Origin: Xylaria sp. FL1777
Taxonomy: Eukaryota; Ascomycota; Sordariomycetes; Xylariales; Xylariaceae
Reading direction: 5' to 3'
DNA: 64,000 nt
NCBI GenBank assembly: GCA_022578965.1
Contig: MU400530.1
Span: 372,001-436,000, forward strand
In this document: positions 19,287 to 31,882 of the stretch, one piece after another
How positions within the stretch are numbered: the first letter of the stretch is position 1
Layout: the number at the start of each line of letters is the position of its first letter
Notes under the pieces: generated by a model
What the model was told of the DNA's origin: nothing
Seen by the model: the letters and a program-made list of their open reading frames with translations, nothing else
The model's database searches: none
Program-made: the position numbers and the translations under genes

Positions 19287-22200
19287 TTACGCTTTTTCTT
19301 GCACAATGTGATGACTTGAGAGATCCTTAATGACATAAATCTGATCAAACAGGACGACCTGGTCAAGAAACATCGACCAGATATTCATCCTCCGCTTGCT
19401 TAACCTCGCTCCAGCAACGTCCTTCGTAACCTCTACTCCTTGGCGTCTTAGGTCCTCGAGCTGCTTGAAAGCGAGCATTAGGCAGTTATACTCGTACTCG
19501 CCAATCGCATGCAATACCTTTTTCATGCTCTCGACGCTCTCATGGGACTCGAACTCGGGGAAGTTGACCGAATTGAGGGCGCCCTCTTCTTGGTCTCGCC
19601 GTATTGACCCAAGATCGTTGTAGATACGGGCCATGGTAGCAAGATGTCGGTACACATCAGCTGCCACGTATTTCTCGCCGGCAGTAGGGAAAACGTCCTT
19701 GCCACCGCCTCCGGCGGTAAGCGTGGAGCTGAGAAGACATCCGATGAAGGCCCAGGCGAAGGGGCCGGACACGTTGTCTGCGCCTGTGCTGCGTGCCCAG
19801 TTGTAGAAGGTGCTGGTAGATCCGGCCCCGGGCTGTTTGCTCTCCCGTTGCTGTCGGAACCGCGCGCTATCTTCTTCTTGTTGAACCTGGGCTAGGAGGT
19901 AAGTCCGGAGTTCGCGCTCGAGGGTCTTCCGATCCGCAGCGCTAGCTGTCTTGACTAAGGGGTTCTCAAAGCAATGCTTCTTGAATCCCTTTAGAGTAGC
20001 AAGGACTTCATCCTGGGGAGAGGCGCTACCATTGCCATTGCCATTGGTATGGCCGTTCTGTCCCTTAACACCATTGGTCACGGCTGGTTCCTCCTCGGGA
20101 AGCACTGAATAAATCAGTTGGCGGAGCTCAGATATACGGCCCTGGAAGGCGGGTGCTGCCGAAGCCTCCATGAACTCGTCAACCTGGTAGGTCAGCATAG
20201 AAAGAAGCGACACTTCGTATAGGAAAGAGGCAGACGCGAAGGTTCGGGCGCGGTTGTTGGGGCTCGTCCAGAAAAGAGGGATGAGATCGAAGTACTTGTC
20301 TTCCTGCATTCCCTGGCGCTGGAACACCTCCAGTCTACGCTTGATCAATAATGGTTTCAAGAGCACGGCCTCAATCATCGACCCTCGGAGCTCCCATTCG
20401 GGGTGCGCACTGAAGAGTTCGGCTTTTGAAAATAATTTGACGTGCTTGTCCATGCTCGAAGAGGATACATTCTGCCAAAGACTGGAACCAATCGTAGCAC
20501 CAATTGCAGGTGCAGAGCTAGCGGCCTTGAGCGCTCCTAGAACGTATGAATCGGTCAAGAGACGAGATGCGTAGCTAACTTTTTCAATCCAGATGTAGTT
20601 CAGAGGGCGCTCCTCGATAGACTTAATGAAGGCGATACCACGCTCAATCGCGTCATCGAGAGGTTGGCGGAGGTCATTGAAGAAACAGACACGTCGAGCT
20701 TCGCTCAAAATCAAAACGCCATAGGCAGTCTCTTCAATTGACTGGTTCCATGACCCGTTGGCCTGTTGGTCGAGTAAGGGTCTGAAACAAGCTTGGAATA
20801 GGGCAACAGCAAGCCTAGACTGCAGATCCTCGTCAAATACACCAGGTAGCTTGTTTTGCTCTATGAGATTCAAGATGTCCACGAAAGCCTCAACTATGAG
20901 GACAGACGGATAAAGATAACATGTGTTCTAGATACTCGAGTTAGTCATCCCATCACTATTCAGTCTCACGATATTATTACGTACCCATTTATCGACGATC
21001 TTGCCATCAGCTTTCCACCAGAAATCAACAAGGAACCTGGCTACTTTGTGGATTTGAGTAGAGAATAGAGATACGTCTGGCTGATGTAGAAGAGCCAGAA
21101 GTGCATTGCAGTTAGCGGTTGGGCTCGGATCTCGCTCTCCTGCGTAGGTGCGGAAATGGGTCTCTGCTTCAAACACCTCGATTAAACTATTCGGGCTAAC
21201 AGGTCGTCCAAGCATGTTTAATGAAGAAATAGTCTTGGCAGTGTCATCGACATCTGCCTCGAAGTAGGGAGCTATGATTGGTATTAGTAAAATTGCCTGT
21301 TAGACAGCACCATATTGTGAGTATCATACCAAACCCAAGGACACCCTTCTCAACCTCAAACGAGTGACTCATGATATCTAACATTTTAGTCAATTCGGGG
21401 CTTTCCAAGTCGGCCTGAGTGAAACCAGCTCTAAGTAAAGTTGACAACATCTGCAACTCAAGTTAGAATCCCGACTTCAACGCCTATTCAGAGACACTTA
21501 CCCAAGTGATTTCGAAATGTGTTGAAGGGAAGGCACTGGGGACAGCTCCGCTGCCACGACCAGCAGCATATTTAATGACGTGTCTGAGATATTCCTCAGA
21601 TTCGTCATCCCACTCTGAAGCGTGTAGCATGTATGCTGCCGTTGAAGAAGGTGAGCCCAACATAGAGCCATGCACTCTGTGGTGCTTCACCTTGTCGAAG
21701 TCCATCTTGCCTATGAAAGACTCTAATGAGTGAAGTGCTGTGAATCTCCGAGGCCCGTAAAGAAACTCTGGCCGAAAACGCGATAATTTGGCGTTGTTGA
21801 TCTTCATCAAGAGCTTTTTGGATTCAAACTCGAAAACTAGCGACGGGTCTTCCTTTTCCAGCTGTTCGAGCATGGCCGGGACAATGATCTCAAAACCGAC
21901 ATGTTCCGTGGTCGATACATCCCAAGCAGCCAATTGTGATCTTAAAGATGATGTTGCCTTTTCAATCCGGTTGGCAAGGTCCTGGGGGTTGTGTTGAAGT
22001 TGAAGCGGTTCCGCGTGGTGGCGCTTAAGAGCCAATAGAGGACCAGCTGTGTTCAAGATACCGTCGATTTGAGCACCCCAGCCAATCGTCCAGCCACCTT
22101 CTTCTGATTGAGTAGATAAGATGTACTCAAAGCACTCAGGGAAAAGCCATTGTTTCTGCCCATCTACAACCTTGGTCACCATTGCAATCCAGGCCGTATC

Positions 22201-22308
22201 ATAGGCAGCAACGCTCATTGCTCCTAAGCCATACTTCTCGGTATAGTTTTCTAGAGCAGTTCGGATCAACGATTTCGCATCGTTAGCAAGGCTGTTAGCG
22301 TCCCCCAT
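19287..22308 (-). CDS. cps/ks: bifunctional copalyl diphosphate/kaurene-type diterpene synthase (CPS/KS)
   Basis: Converts GGPP first to a copalyl diphosphate (class II, N-terminal half) and then to a tetra- or tricyclic diterpene hydrocarbon (class I, C-terminal half). Four exons on the minus strand, 22308-21502, 21450-21330, 21271-20985 and 20927-19287, give 951 residues, the usual length of fungal CPS/KS. All splice sites are canonical and the frame is intact. Motifs: AAYDTAW at about 34-40; class II acid motif DVDD at 316-319; class I metal motif DEFME at 655-659, the DExxE form used by fungal CPS/KS rather than DDxxD; second metal motif NDLGSIRRD at about 842-850, followed by the [10 protein letters not shown] block. 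An Asn/Gly-rich insertion lies at about 690-716. The start is the first ATG; upstream there is only a TTG. Product stereochemistry (ent-kaurene, ent-pimaradiene or other) cannot be read from motifs. Confidence 0.95.
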
Positions 22309-22931
22309 AGTGACTAGTTGTGATGAACCGGAATTTTGATGAACGTTTCCCTCTTCGTGCCAATGATGAATGCCCAAATTCAACTTTCAAGATAATTAAC
22401 GTATGATGGTGGTGTTATTTACGACTCATTATTGAGCCCCTTTTACTTATTTCGCCCTTGTCATGCCACTTATAAAACGATGTGCAAAACTAAAGATTCG
22501 GAGTCTGAATATGACAAGACAGGCTAGACATGATAAGCACATGCTTATGAGTATGGATTATCGGTATACCACTAATTGTTTGAGCACCCAGAAGGATTAT
22601 AATCCACGATTCGCTATTTGTCACTTTGTCTGACTGTACATATTTCGCAGTATAGTCGAGACCCAAAAATAAAACTAGGTGACCGGCAAGTCGGATCGCC
22701 AAAATCGGCAATGGCCGTACCGGGGTCCGCCCCATCAAGGCCTCCGTCTACTGCGGATGTGTTATTAGGGGACCACAAGGGCTGAAACGGTGCATTTTAG
22801 TTTCAATTTTAATAGTCCGTCAGTTATACTAGGTCACATCGTCAATATCTAAAAGGTCAGGCTTGGAACTCCAAGTCAGTCGGTCTTTTCGTCATCAATT
22901 CTACGACTCTACTGTCGACACACATGTCAAG
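22309..22931. promoter_or_regulatory. 623-bp bidirectional promoter between CPS/KS and P450
   Basis: The two divergent start codons share this spacer. A GC-rich island at 22706-22756 in otherwise AT-rich DNA contains zinc-cluster-type half-sites: CGG-N6-CCG at 22706-22717, CGG-N3-CCG at 22721-22729 and an everted CCG-N7-CGG at 22744-22756. Such sites would suit a Zn2Cys6 regulator like the one at 30593-31882. Binding is inference. Confidence 0.6.
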
Positions 22932-24726
22932 ATGACGACGACAGACGCTTTGCCTAAGCTTCAACAGCTTGTACAAGATATTCTTCAGCGCGATGACTCG
23001 ACTCGAATCATAGGCACAGCTGGCCTAACCGTGGTATTTCTTGTTTGGGCATATTATCGCTTCATTGCGACCCCAGACTTAAGCTTCGTGCCACGAGCTG
23101 GAAAGGCGCCCGGTTTATTTGGACTTGGTATCAATGACGTCAAACGAGACTTCGCCAAAAATGGCACAAAAATCATTAACGAAGGTTATCGAAAGGTAGG
23201 ACGTCGTCAGTCTTTTTTCTTGGTCGCATAGCAGGAATTGGCTAACGCTCTCCTTCTAGAATAAGAATGGAATGTTCTTGGTGCAGACATTGAATGTGGA
23301 GCGTGTTGTGTTGAGTCCCAAGTATATTGAGGAAATCAACAGCAAGGTACCCGACGGAACACTGGACATGGTTGAGGGTCTGCGAGAGGTACGTTTGATG
23401 AGCCGAATCTTGACATTTGGAGGGGTTCACCGCTGACTTCATTGAAGCGACTTCTTAGCGCTCAAACCAACCTCGATGTCGTGTTCAGGAGTCCTTTGCA
23501 CATCGATGTTTGCAAGGACCAGCTGACTCGTAACCTACGTAATTACAACCCTGTAGCATTCAACTAGGGTGAGCAGCGTTGCTAACTTGTTGCGACAGAC
23601 CACTTGATCGCACCACTCAACGATGAAGCAAACCACACCCTGTCAAGGCTCATCCCTCACAAGGTCGAACTGAGGGCGTATGACACCATGGTTGGAATCA
23701 TAACGAAGAATGCGTCTCGAATGTTTGGTGGAACCACGATTAGTCGAAACGAGGAGTGGCTCAAATCGGCGGCCGACTATTCGATGGACGTTGTCAGCGT
23801 CGCTGTCAAGTTACGGCCCTACCCTGCTTTCGCGCGCCCCCTAATTTACCCCTTCCTAGAGGGGTCCAAGATCCTTGACCACCATTTGCACGTCGCCAAA
23901 AAAACCTTCAGTCACATCTTTGCGGAACGCCTGGCTTTGAAGGACAGCGATGAGAAGCCGATTGACATGCTCCAGTGGCTCGCAGATTCGGCCCGTGGGA
24001 GCGACCGTAACCCCGATGTTCTTGCTCACAACATGTTGTTCATGGCCCTGGCCTCGGTCCACACAAGCTCAGCGACCATAATCCATGTCCTGTTTGATCT
24101 CTGCGCCAACCCGGAATTTATGGAGCATCTCCGCCAAGACGTGCAACAGGCCGTCAACGAGTCTGGCTGGACACTGGCCGCTATTGCTAAGATGAAGAAG
24201 ATCGACAGCTTCATGAAAGAGTCCCAGCGCATGAACCAAGCCGTGCTTAGTAAGTATTCTACCCAACCCATAGTATTATTTATGGAGATGCTGACAGTGA
24301 CCAATAGTGACCTTCAACCGGAAAGTGGCTAGACCACTCAAGTTTGAGGATGGCACCACCCTTCCTGTCGGAACCTACATCACCATGCCCAGCCACGCTG
24401 TAGCCACTGATCCTGACATCTACTCAAACCCTGAGACCTTCGATGGTTTCCGGTTTTACGACAAGAGAATGTCGTCGAAGACGGAGGCCAACAGGCATCA
24501 ATTCGCGACAACAGGCCCTGAGAGTCTTGCCTTTGGCCAGGGGAAGACGGCATGTCCCGGTCGCTTCTTCGCCGCCTCCAACATCAAGGTTGTTCTCGCT
24601 AACCTGCTGCTCAATTACGACATCTCCTTCCCTCCTGGCCAGACCGAGCGCCCCAAGAACCTCCACAAGGGCGGTCTAGTCCGCCCAGATCCTAGACAGA
24701 CGCTTATCTTTACACCGCGCAAATGA
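22932..24726 (+). CDS. cytochrome P450, ent-kaurene oxidase-like (CYP503-type)
   Basis: Haem monooxygenase of the endoplasmic reticulum, likely the first oxidase acting on the diterpene made by the neighbouring synthase. Five exons, 22932-23195, 23260-23388, 23448-23538, 23599-24249 and 24308-24726, give 517 residues with all introns canonical or near-canonical (the third donor is GTAATT). Seen: N-terminal membrane anchor (about 32-48); I-helix MALASVHTSSAT; K-helix ExxR at 369-372 (KESQR); the substrate-side block LMTFNRKV; PERF-like TFDGFRF; haem loop FGQGKTACPG at 454-463 with Cys461. The ALASVHT...FDLCANPE, DSFMKESQR and ACPGRFFA blocks are those of the fungal ent-kaurene oxidase family of gibberellin clusters. 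Substrate and oxidation state of the product are inferred from family and position. Confidence 0.92.
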
Positions 24727-26487
24727 TGATGCTCGAAGCGATGTTATACAAATATTTGCATTAATGATTTTTCTACATGGCGAGCGGGTGGCCGAATAGG
24801 GTATACACTGCATAGACTATCTACATTAGAGTTTAGGGTCTTCAAAGATTTCACATTTCAAATTCATCATGATGTTACCTTCGCATGCTGCATGCGACGT
24901 ATGCAATGACGACGACATTACTTGCTGTGGTACTTGAGCTCGAAGGATTCAGTATGCATACACACTAGCGAGGGTGGGGGGTATCAGGGACGATCGCCGT
25001 AATTATTACCATCTGAGGTTAGGTGACCCTTTTCTCGGGTATGCAGGTATAAATCTCCATATTATAAACGATGACAGTCCTCGTTCGATTTAAGATAGCC
25101 TATCCAGTCTTTTCTGCTTAAAATAGGTACCTAGTTATTAGTTTAGAATATGTGTAGGTATCATACATCCGAGACCGTTTTCAAAACCCGTAACCGTGAC
25201 AGTAGTCGTCTCCTTTTTTTTTATCCTCCACTCTGATCGAATTATGCCCAAGAAAGTTTAGTCAAGGGTGCCGGTAGATGCGGAACGATACGGAATCTGA
25301 TCCCGGAGACATGGGTCAGATCCCCACATGCCAAGGCCCATGCTAGTGTGTATGTATACTGCGTATTACGTTATACGCAGATTGCAAAGTACAATTTGCC
25401 GGTATAGAGAACTTCCTCTTCGTGCAATAACAATACCGTAGTCAATACGTATACTATAGTTACTAGCAGTTTTGGTTGTGAGGGCACTGTTGCATGGGAC
25501 GAACGCAAAGATCTTCAATACAACAATCATTAGAAGTACGCAGGGGTTTCGCCGTTCAGCCCTGGCTTACGCATATGTATGAGTAGGCATAAGGCGGCTT
25601 TGCTAAAGTCCGAGAACGAATGATTCGGTGTATATATACAAGTATTTCCGTCTTATTTCCAGAAGTTTCTATCCTAACTATCCGGTAAGGGATGAGTAGA
25701 CAAACATAATACCTCAAATTTTGAAGGGATATATATACCTACTAAGGAAATGCAGCCAGGGGGGTTGCCAAGTAATTGTTTATACTGGACGTGCAGGCAG
25801 TATAGTTGAATGATATAAATAGACTTTGTCCGTATATTTGGCAATCCATCGATGTTGATGTTTCTGTCGCAATGAATTCGAGCTGGTTAGCCGAACATCC
25901 CTGGGTAGGTAATACATATGTTAAGCATTTAGTAAGGTTACCTTCATACGCAGTAAGGGGCGGAGTTAGGAAAGTAGGGAGTTAGAGAATACCCTAAAAG
26001 ATTATTCATCATTCGGCCGAGTCATAGTCTCAGCCCCTGTTCTATAATGGCGCCGCCACCCGGTTGAATACCGATATCAGGAATGGAAGTCGGGGAGTAA
26101 TAAAAGCCAAGACATTTCCTGTTAAGTGGCTGCACTAAGTCTTGATTGGCCTCTCAACTTTCAAAAGTACACTAACTACGTAAAGGTTAACTCACGGTCA
26201 GACAAAACATCAAGGGCAATGGGACACGTGTCTCACACAAACAATCACCAGGCACAGTGCATTGTGTGTCAGCTTCGGGGGAAAACAAAGAATTGTCATT
26301 TTGGACTCATCGAAAGCAGTCTATGAAACGAACCGAGTTTGGATATCGACACCCTAACGCCCGCAGGACCTTCCTCTAAGCCGCCGCCAAGTTATACAAC
26401 GTGTACCCCATGACCTTCTATGCCCATTAACCCGACAACCAGTAGATAGAACAAACACGTGAAGTCAATCTCTTCCAGGAGGTGTGT
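24727..26487. other. AT-rich spacer inside the cluster
   Basis: The P450 and GGPP synthase genes converge on this 1.76-kb spacer. No gene is recognised; the plus-strand frame at 26126-26326 has no features. High TpA content and many stops are consistent with decayed sequence. Confidence 0.55.
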
Positions 26488-27696
26488 TTACTTCAACTCT
26501 AACTTGGCCAGAAGCGCATGAATGCCTTTGCTCTTGTCCGATCCGGCGTCAATAGCATCGGCCTCTTCCTTAGCCTTGGCAATTAATATGCCGACAAGCT
26601 CCTTGGTGTACTCCAGACTACCCGTGCTCTCGATGTACCGAACGGCGTACTTCTTTGTGTCGACGTCGGTGGGACGCTGGGCGAGAATGTGGAGGAGCTC
26701 TTGGTTTTCAGGGTTGGATCGTATGCTGTGGATTACGGGGAAGGAGAATTTGCCTTCCGTCAAGTCCTCGCATAGACCCTTCTTCTGGGTGTAGTCGAGG
26801 TTGGCCAAGTTCTTGTAGTCGTCGGCAATCTGGAAAGCCTGGCCGAGAATCTCGGCTAGGGGCAAGCAGTCGAACGATGTAGGTGATTGCGATTGCATCA
26901 GCTTGACTGCGAGACGGAAGAGGCCACCGGTCTTGTTAGAGACCATCTCTAGATAATCGTCCTCGGTTGGGCAGGTCAAGGTATCGCGCCAGTAGAGGTC
27001 CATACCCTGACCTCGGTGCAGGTAAAGCATTTCCGTAGTGTAAATATCCATGGCCGCCGTAGAGTTTTTGAGTTTCTGCAATTCTTTCAGAGCAAGGAAA
27101 TAGACGTAGTTGCCGGCGTTGATGGTCTGTGCAACACCGAAAATGTTGTGAGCCACAGGTCGCCCTCTCCTCAATTGCGAGTTGTCTTGAATGTCGTCGA
27201 TGAGCAGAGATGAAGTGTGTAGCATGCGCACCACCTTCGTGATGATGGCTAGGCTTTCCTGTGGAACTTCGAGCCAGGCGTTGAATGCATTCAGAAGCAT
27301 TGTTCGGAACTCCTTGCCAGGCTCTGAGGCAATATAATCATAAGGGCTTAGAATGATTTTTTCCTTCTGAGCAGACCATATCCATCCATTGCCCGACTCC
27401 ATGTCGTCCTTAATTGACTGTGCTAATTCTGAAGGTTGAGAACTCTCGGGAGCGCTCCTCTGTGAATCTTCCTTCGCCAAGTCCGGATATGTCGCTTGCT
27501 GACCTTTCTGCAAGTTCATGGGGGTTGGTGTGAGCAGGCCTGTTGGGCGGCGCTGATGAGGATAGATAGATGCAAGTAGTGGCCGTAGCGATGATTTCAG
27601 AGGTGCCCAGGGAGATGACACTGGTGCTAGGGTTATGGTTAGTCGTATGTTTAAATGAGTTGACATAATTTACTTACCCTGCGCGCCTGATTCCAT
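26488..27696 (-). CDS. geranylgeranyl diphosphate synthase (pathway-type)
   Basis: Condenses farnesyl diphosphate with isopentenyl diphosphate to GGPP, the substrate of the neighbouring CPS/KS. A 19-base first exon (27696-27678, encoding MESGAQ) joined through a 51-base intron (GTAAGT donor, CTAACC branch, CCCTAG acceptor) to 27626-26488 gives 385 residues. Motifs: first Asp-rich DDIQD at 150-154 followed by [25 protein letters not shown]; second Asp-rich DDYKN at 275-279; [18 protein letters not shown]. An N-terminal extension of about 80 residues before [16 protein letters not shown] is longer than in housekeeping GGPP synthases and resembles duplicated cluster-borne copies. Alternative start inside the intron (27666) would give a different N-terminus but is less likely because the splice signals are strong. 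Confidence 0.94.
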
Positions 27697-30592
27697 CGTG
27701 ATTAGATGGTGATCGGAGGAGACAACGGGATTCAGGTGATCAAAGATAAGAGCCTCTGTATATACTATGAACTCTAATTTGAACTTCGGCAAGTCTAGTA
27801 TCAAGTGTGGGTATAAGAATGATGAAGAGAAAGTCAAGAGATCAATAGGCTATGACACGAGCAATCATGAGGCTGGTCATTCATTAAGAAGGTGAGTGCA
27901 TGTGATAATTATCAAGTTTCTATCCGCTAATGCCTCGGAAACCTGCAATAGGAACCCGTTGCTTACCTGTACAAACTATGATCAACACAGACTGGTGCAC
28001 TACATGTAGTAATTATTCTAAATAGAGGCTATATTCCCTGTCATGACATCTTGGTAACCTTCGTTGACAAATCGAAGATTCGTCTGCTACCTAGGGGAAA
28101 CTTCCGTCGCCTAGTCTCATGCCCATTGCTGGGTAACGACAGGCAAGGAGCTGAACTTGTAGTTACATTCGTCTCTAACTTTCCCCCTATCGATGGTAGT
28201 GTTACAGCACTCTATCTAGGATTGAGATCCACAGTGACAGCAATGCTGTAGTGTACATTGTAGGTACTCGAATACTATTGCAGTGTAGTGTAGGCATTTT
28301 GCTAGGCAGTATAGATATAGAGGTATGGGTGTCAGATCCGCTTGGCTGGAGACTCTAACCAAGTATTCCAAATCGAGTTGCTCTGATCGGGCCTTCCGAA
28401 TTAAGGGAGAGCGGGATTTAGATGCTGGTTCATACACATATTGTTATTAATGTTTTCGGAGTCAGAAAACATGGGGAAGTGAATAGGTTAATACTATGAT
28501 GGTTTCTGACTCTAATTGATGAAGAGAAAATAACGTCGTACGGCGAGATTAGCCGTAACTTTGGAGGTAGCTAACCGATATTTGTCGAGCTTATGTATAT
28601 GAATTAGTAGTAGGTTCAGGGGATACATTCAGCTGTACGTGTATTCGATCAGACCGCATCAGATGTAACGTATTGAATGGGAACGTGCGCTACCCATAAG
28701 TTACCACTCACAAACACATCCCTTCACCCCAAGTTGACACCCCTAACCGTTAACTTGAATTTATCGCTTGCACCCAACAAGGAAATTTGTACCGCATTGT
28801 CAATTTCTGGTACCGTATGTAGTATACCGGTATGCGTACACGTGTAGAACAACTTGGCTGCATTATTTCAGGTACTTTATAAGCCGGGATCCCAGCTCCT
28901 CTTGGCATTTCTTGGCACGGAATAACGGTACTTGCGCGCGCCACCTCTTCAGATCAAGGCTAGCTAGTGGCGTACTGTACTTGACTACTTCGGGACAGAG
29001 GTATTACACTAACAGTATACCGGCAGCTGAAGCTTAGATCTTACTCCAGTGCGGCTAGAGAAAGTCTAGTTAGTATAAGTGCATAGGAGAGTCATCAATG
29101 GAGTACAGACGTTGCCGTGCCAGAGGGAATCTAGTATTCTCATACAATGCTTGTATCTGCCGTAGGCATATATCGAGTAACTACTTGCCTCTCTAACCAA
29201 AAGTGAAAGTCCGAGCGTGTGTGCTCATAGACGACCCGGGCGGACATATGTAGACACCGACGATTCTTCGAATATTAATGCTGGTGCTATCACATAGGAC
29301 TTTAGTCAAGAGTTGTGGTTTCTTAATTTCACTGCTATCAACTAGTAGTCTGTTCAATTCATTGCTTTAACATTCCTTCTGAGGGTTACACGCAAGCCTC
29401 TGAAGGATGGTACCATGTCAGCGCCAGACAAGTCTGTGCTTGTCAGAGGCTAGTTACCTCTTGCTTTAGTGATCGAAACAGTCAAAGACCCATCATTCTT
29501 ATGACAGCTCGCTACATAGCATAGGCTTGGTACAGTGGTAGGAACACTAGTCATGCTGAGAGTCAACGTCTACTCGCGTAGATACTTGGCCTGAAAAAAT
29601 CATCAGACCGCAGGCCTACACTGGGAGAGAGCTGATAGTATGTTACCCTAACCCTGACAGCACCACTAGTGAACACTACACTAGTGAAGAAATGGTGATA
29701 AGATGGGCTGACACATACGCGTTCAAGGATGACTTGCTTCACTAATGCGACTGTCCCCAGAAGCTTATTTTCATGGAGGCGTCTGACTAATCCGGCACTG
29801 CGAAGGCCTTTCTACTACGCCGCACTACCGGTACACTGGATGTGGCGGTGGGCGGCAGGTATAGCCTCCAACTCTGGGGGTTGGTCTATATCTGGCCCAG
29901 TTAAGGTAACAAACAAATTTGTTTCCCAGTTCCAGGGAGAAACAGCTCACGTCTCGCGCATCGTGTTGTCGGCCGAATCTGTGTACTAAAATTAGTCTCA
30001 TGATGGATAGAGATGGTGAGTAAGCAAACTCAACTACAGCCTCAAATGGGACGTGATGACATAGCGGTAGTATGGCATCGCACGGAGTGCCCGCTTTTTG
30101 AATCGACTAAATTCATGCCATTAGGTATTCTGGAAGAGACCAAGAAAAACGGTACGGAACACTAGGCTTAGTATTTGAAAAGCTGCGCCTTGGTGGTGGT
30201 GATGGTGGTGTGTTTACGACACCATGGTAGCAGAAATGATAGAGATCGGCAGGGAATGTGGGCTCTATTTGGCGAATCCAGACCGAATACCGCCCCCCTG
30301 GAGACGCTAGCAGTACATTACTCATCACACCTATACTGCGTACAATAATAATACTACTCAGCGAGCGGAATTATCCGAAATACAACGACGCCTTAAGTAA
30401 GGTTAGACAACTGGAACCAAACTCATTAGAGAAGGATTTCGAGATCGAGAATTAAGCATCTCTATATTGTTGATCGTAAACCCTCCAGTCATGCCTGTAC
30501 ATGGGGGCGTGTCTACGTATCGCATCTATACTGTATGTCTATAGTGTAGGTTTACATATATAGCCTAGGGCTATGGGGTAGTAATAGGCTAT
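27697..30592. other. 2.9-kb AT-rich spacer between GGPP synthase and regulator
   Basis: Promoter of the GGPP synthase at the left, then no recognisable gene. Short frames at 28051-28251, 28768-29037 and 29729-29989 have no domains. A nested inverted repeat (AGCCTCTGA ... TCAGAGGCT) lies at about 29394-29450. Confidence 0.5.
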
Positions 30593-31882
30593 CTATCCAG
30601 CCCAGGGTATCCGTGTCTTTTCCACAATAAACGAATTTGTAGTGAGGCGAGTTTGTAGCTCCCGAATTATGGTCTTATGAGCAGGCCAATTATGCTCGCT
30701 AACGATCTTGTCGAGAGTATTAAGCAGGCGCCCTAATCGTGCAACACGTGCTGTGAGGAGACTCTGCAGAACGAGATGCTCGTCATCGTCATCGAGCTGT
30801 CTGTTCCGTATGCTGATGCCGTATCCCCTGCTGCAGTTCTCGTCGACACCCTCGCCATCTCCGTATTTTCGCCGCTTCCTGTCTTCGGGGCCGTGGCCCT
30901 GATTTATGTCTATATCGGAGTCTCTCCATGAGGGGCTCTGGCATAGGTCCTCCAGTGTTGTCAGGATCCTCCGACACATAGATAATAGAAGCATAGTGTA
31001 GGCAGACTGCGCCGTGCACCTTCGGCACTCTAGAAGCTCCTCGCATTCGATCAATGCCTTTTTCTGATATCGTAACATATCGTCGGCGTTTCGCCATAGC
31101 TCATTTTGTCCCCAAACGGCTACTTCTATAGCCTCATATGTGCTAACGGCCTGTAAGAAACAGGAGCAGCTGGAATCAGATGTACCAGGAGTCGATGCTA
31201 CAGGTGATGTTTTGCTATTGGTGCTAAAGACAGCGTCTTCCCGCTCTGGGGTGCTATTCCACGGAGACTTGGTCTCATCAGGCGTAAAAGTGAATGGTTG
31301 TTGCCATGGCCTCATCGCATCCGAAGGATCCATATACTCTCCATCAGAAAGGAGTCTGGGAATGCTCTCGGGTATAAAGTCAGGCACTTCGAACCCGCCA
31401 AGGCTTAAGTCCAAGTCGTCTATTGTGCCGCTGTACGGCGTGTCCTGATTCGAGATAACGGTGATAAAGTCATCGTCGATAGTCGCATCAACGGGTGCTG
31501 ATGAAGGCCGTGATTGTGATTGAAATTGAGGAGTTTCGGGAGGGGTTGGTGCCGGGGCTCGCGCTCGTGCTTGCAATGGAGCTTGTGAATGTGTTTTCTT
31601 ATGACTATTTCCCCTTGGGGGACTGGGATAGCAACAGTTGATTTTTTTGGTCAGACATCGCTGGCAGCCATTCGGCTCGCCAGAGCATTTCAACTATTGA
31701 AGCAGTGTTAGCAAACTAGTTCACCTAAGTCATAACAGTCATTTAATTACCTTGCTTGTCCGGCAGTTCGTACAGGCAATTTTAGCCAATCTTCCCTCCC
31801 GCTTTCTGGAGAAGGGTGGTGTTGTTGTCTCAAAGGTATACGCCTCATCGGACAGACTGTTTTGTTTCAATGTGCAAAACAT
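30593..31882 (-). CDS. Zn2Cys6 transcription factor, AflR-like
   Basis: Nuclear DNA-binding activator, 410 residues, two exons on the minus strand: 31882-31751 and 31693-30593 (GTAATT donor, CTAACA branch region, CAATAG acceptor). The intron interrupts the zinc cluster, a common position. The cluster is perfect: C37-x2-C40-x6-C47-x6-C54-x2-C57-x6-C64. A Pro/Ser-rich linker follows, then an AflR-type C-terminal region beginning C-S-C-F-L and containing the helical YQKKALIECEELLECRRCTAQSA-type block. AflR-family proteins usually control the secondary-metabolite cluster they sit in, so this is the best candidate for regulator of the diterpene genes. It lies 2.9 kb from the GGPP synthase. Target sites are not proven. 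Confidence 0.88.

Noticed and set aside
30113..30455. Short frames on both strands near the regulator gene
   Set aside because: No domain, no conservation signal visible, and ordinary length for AT-rich spacer DNA.
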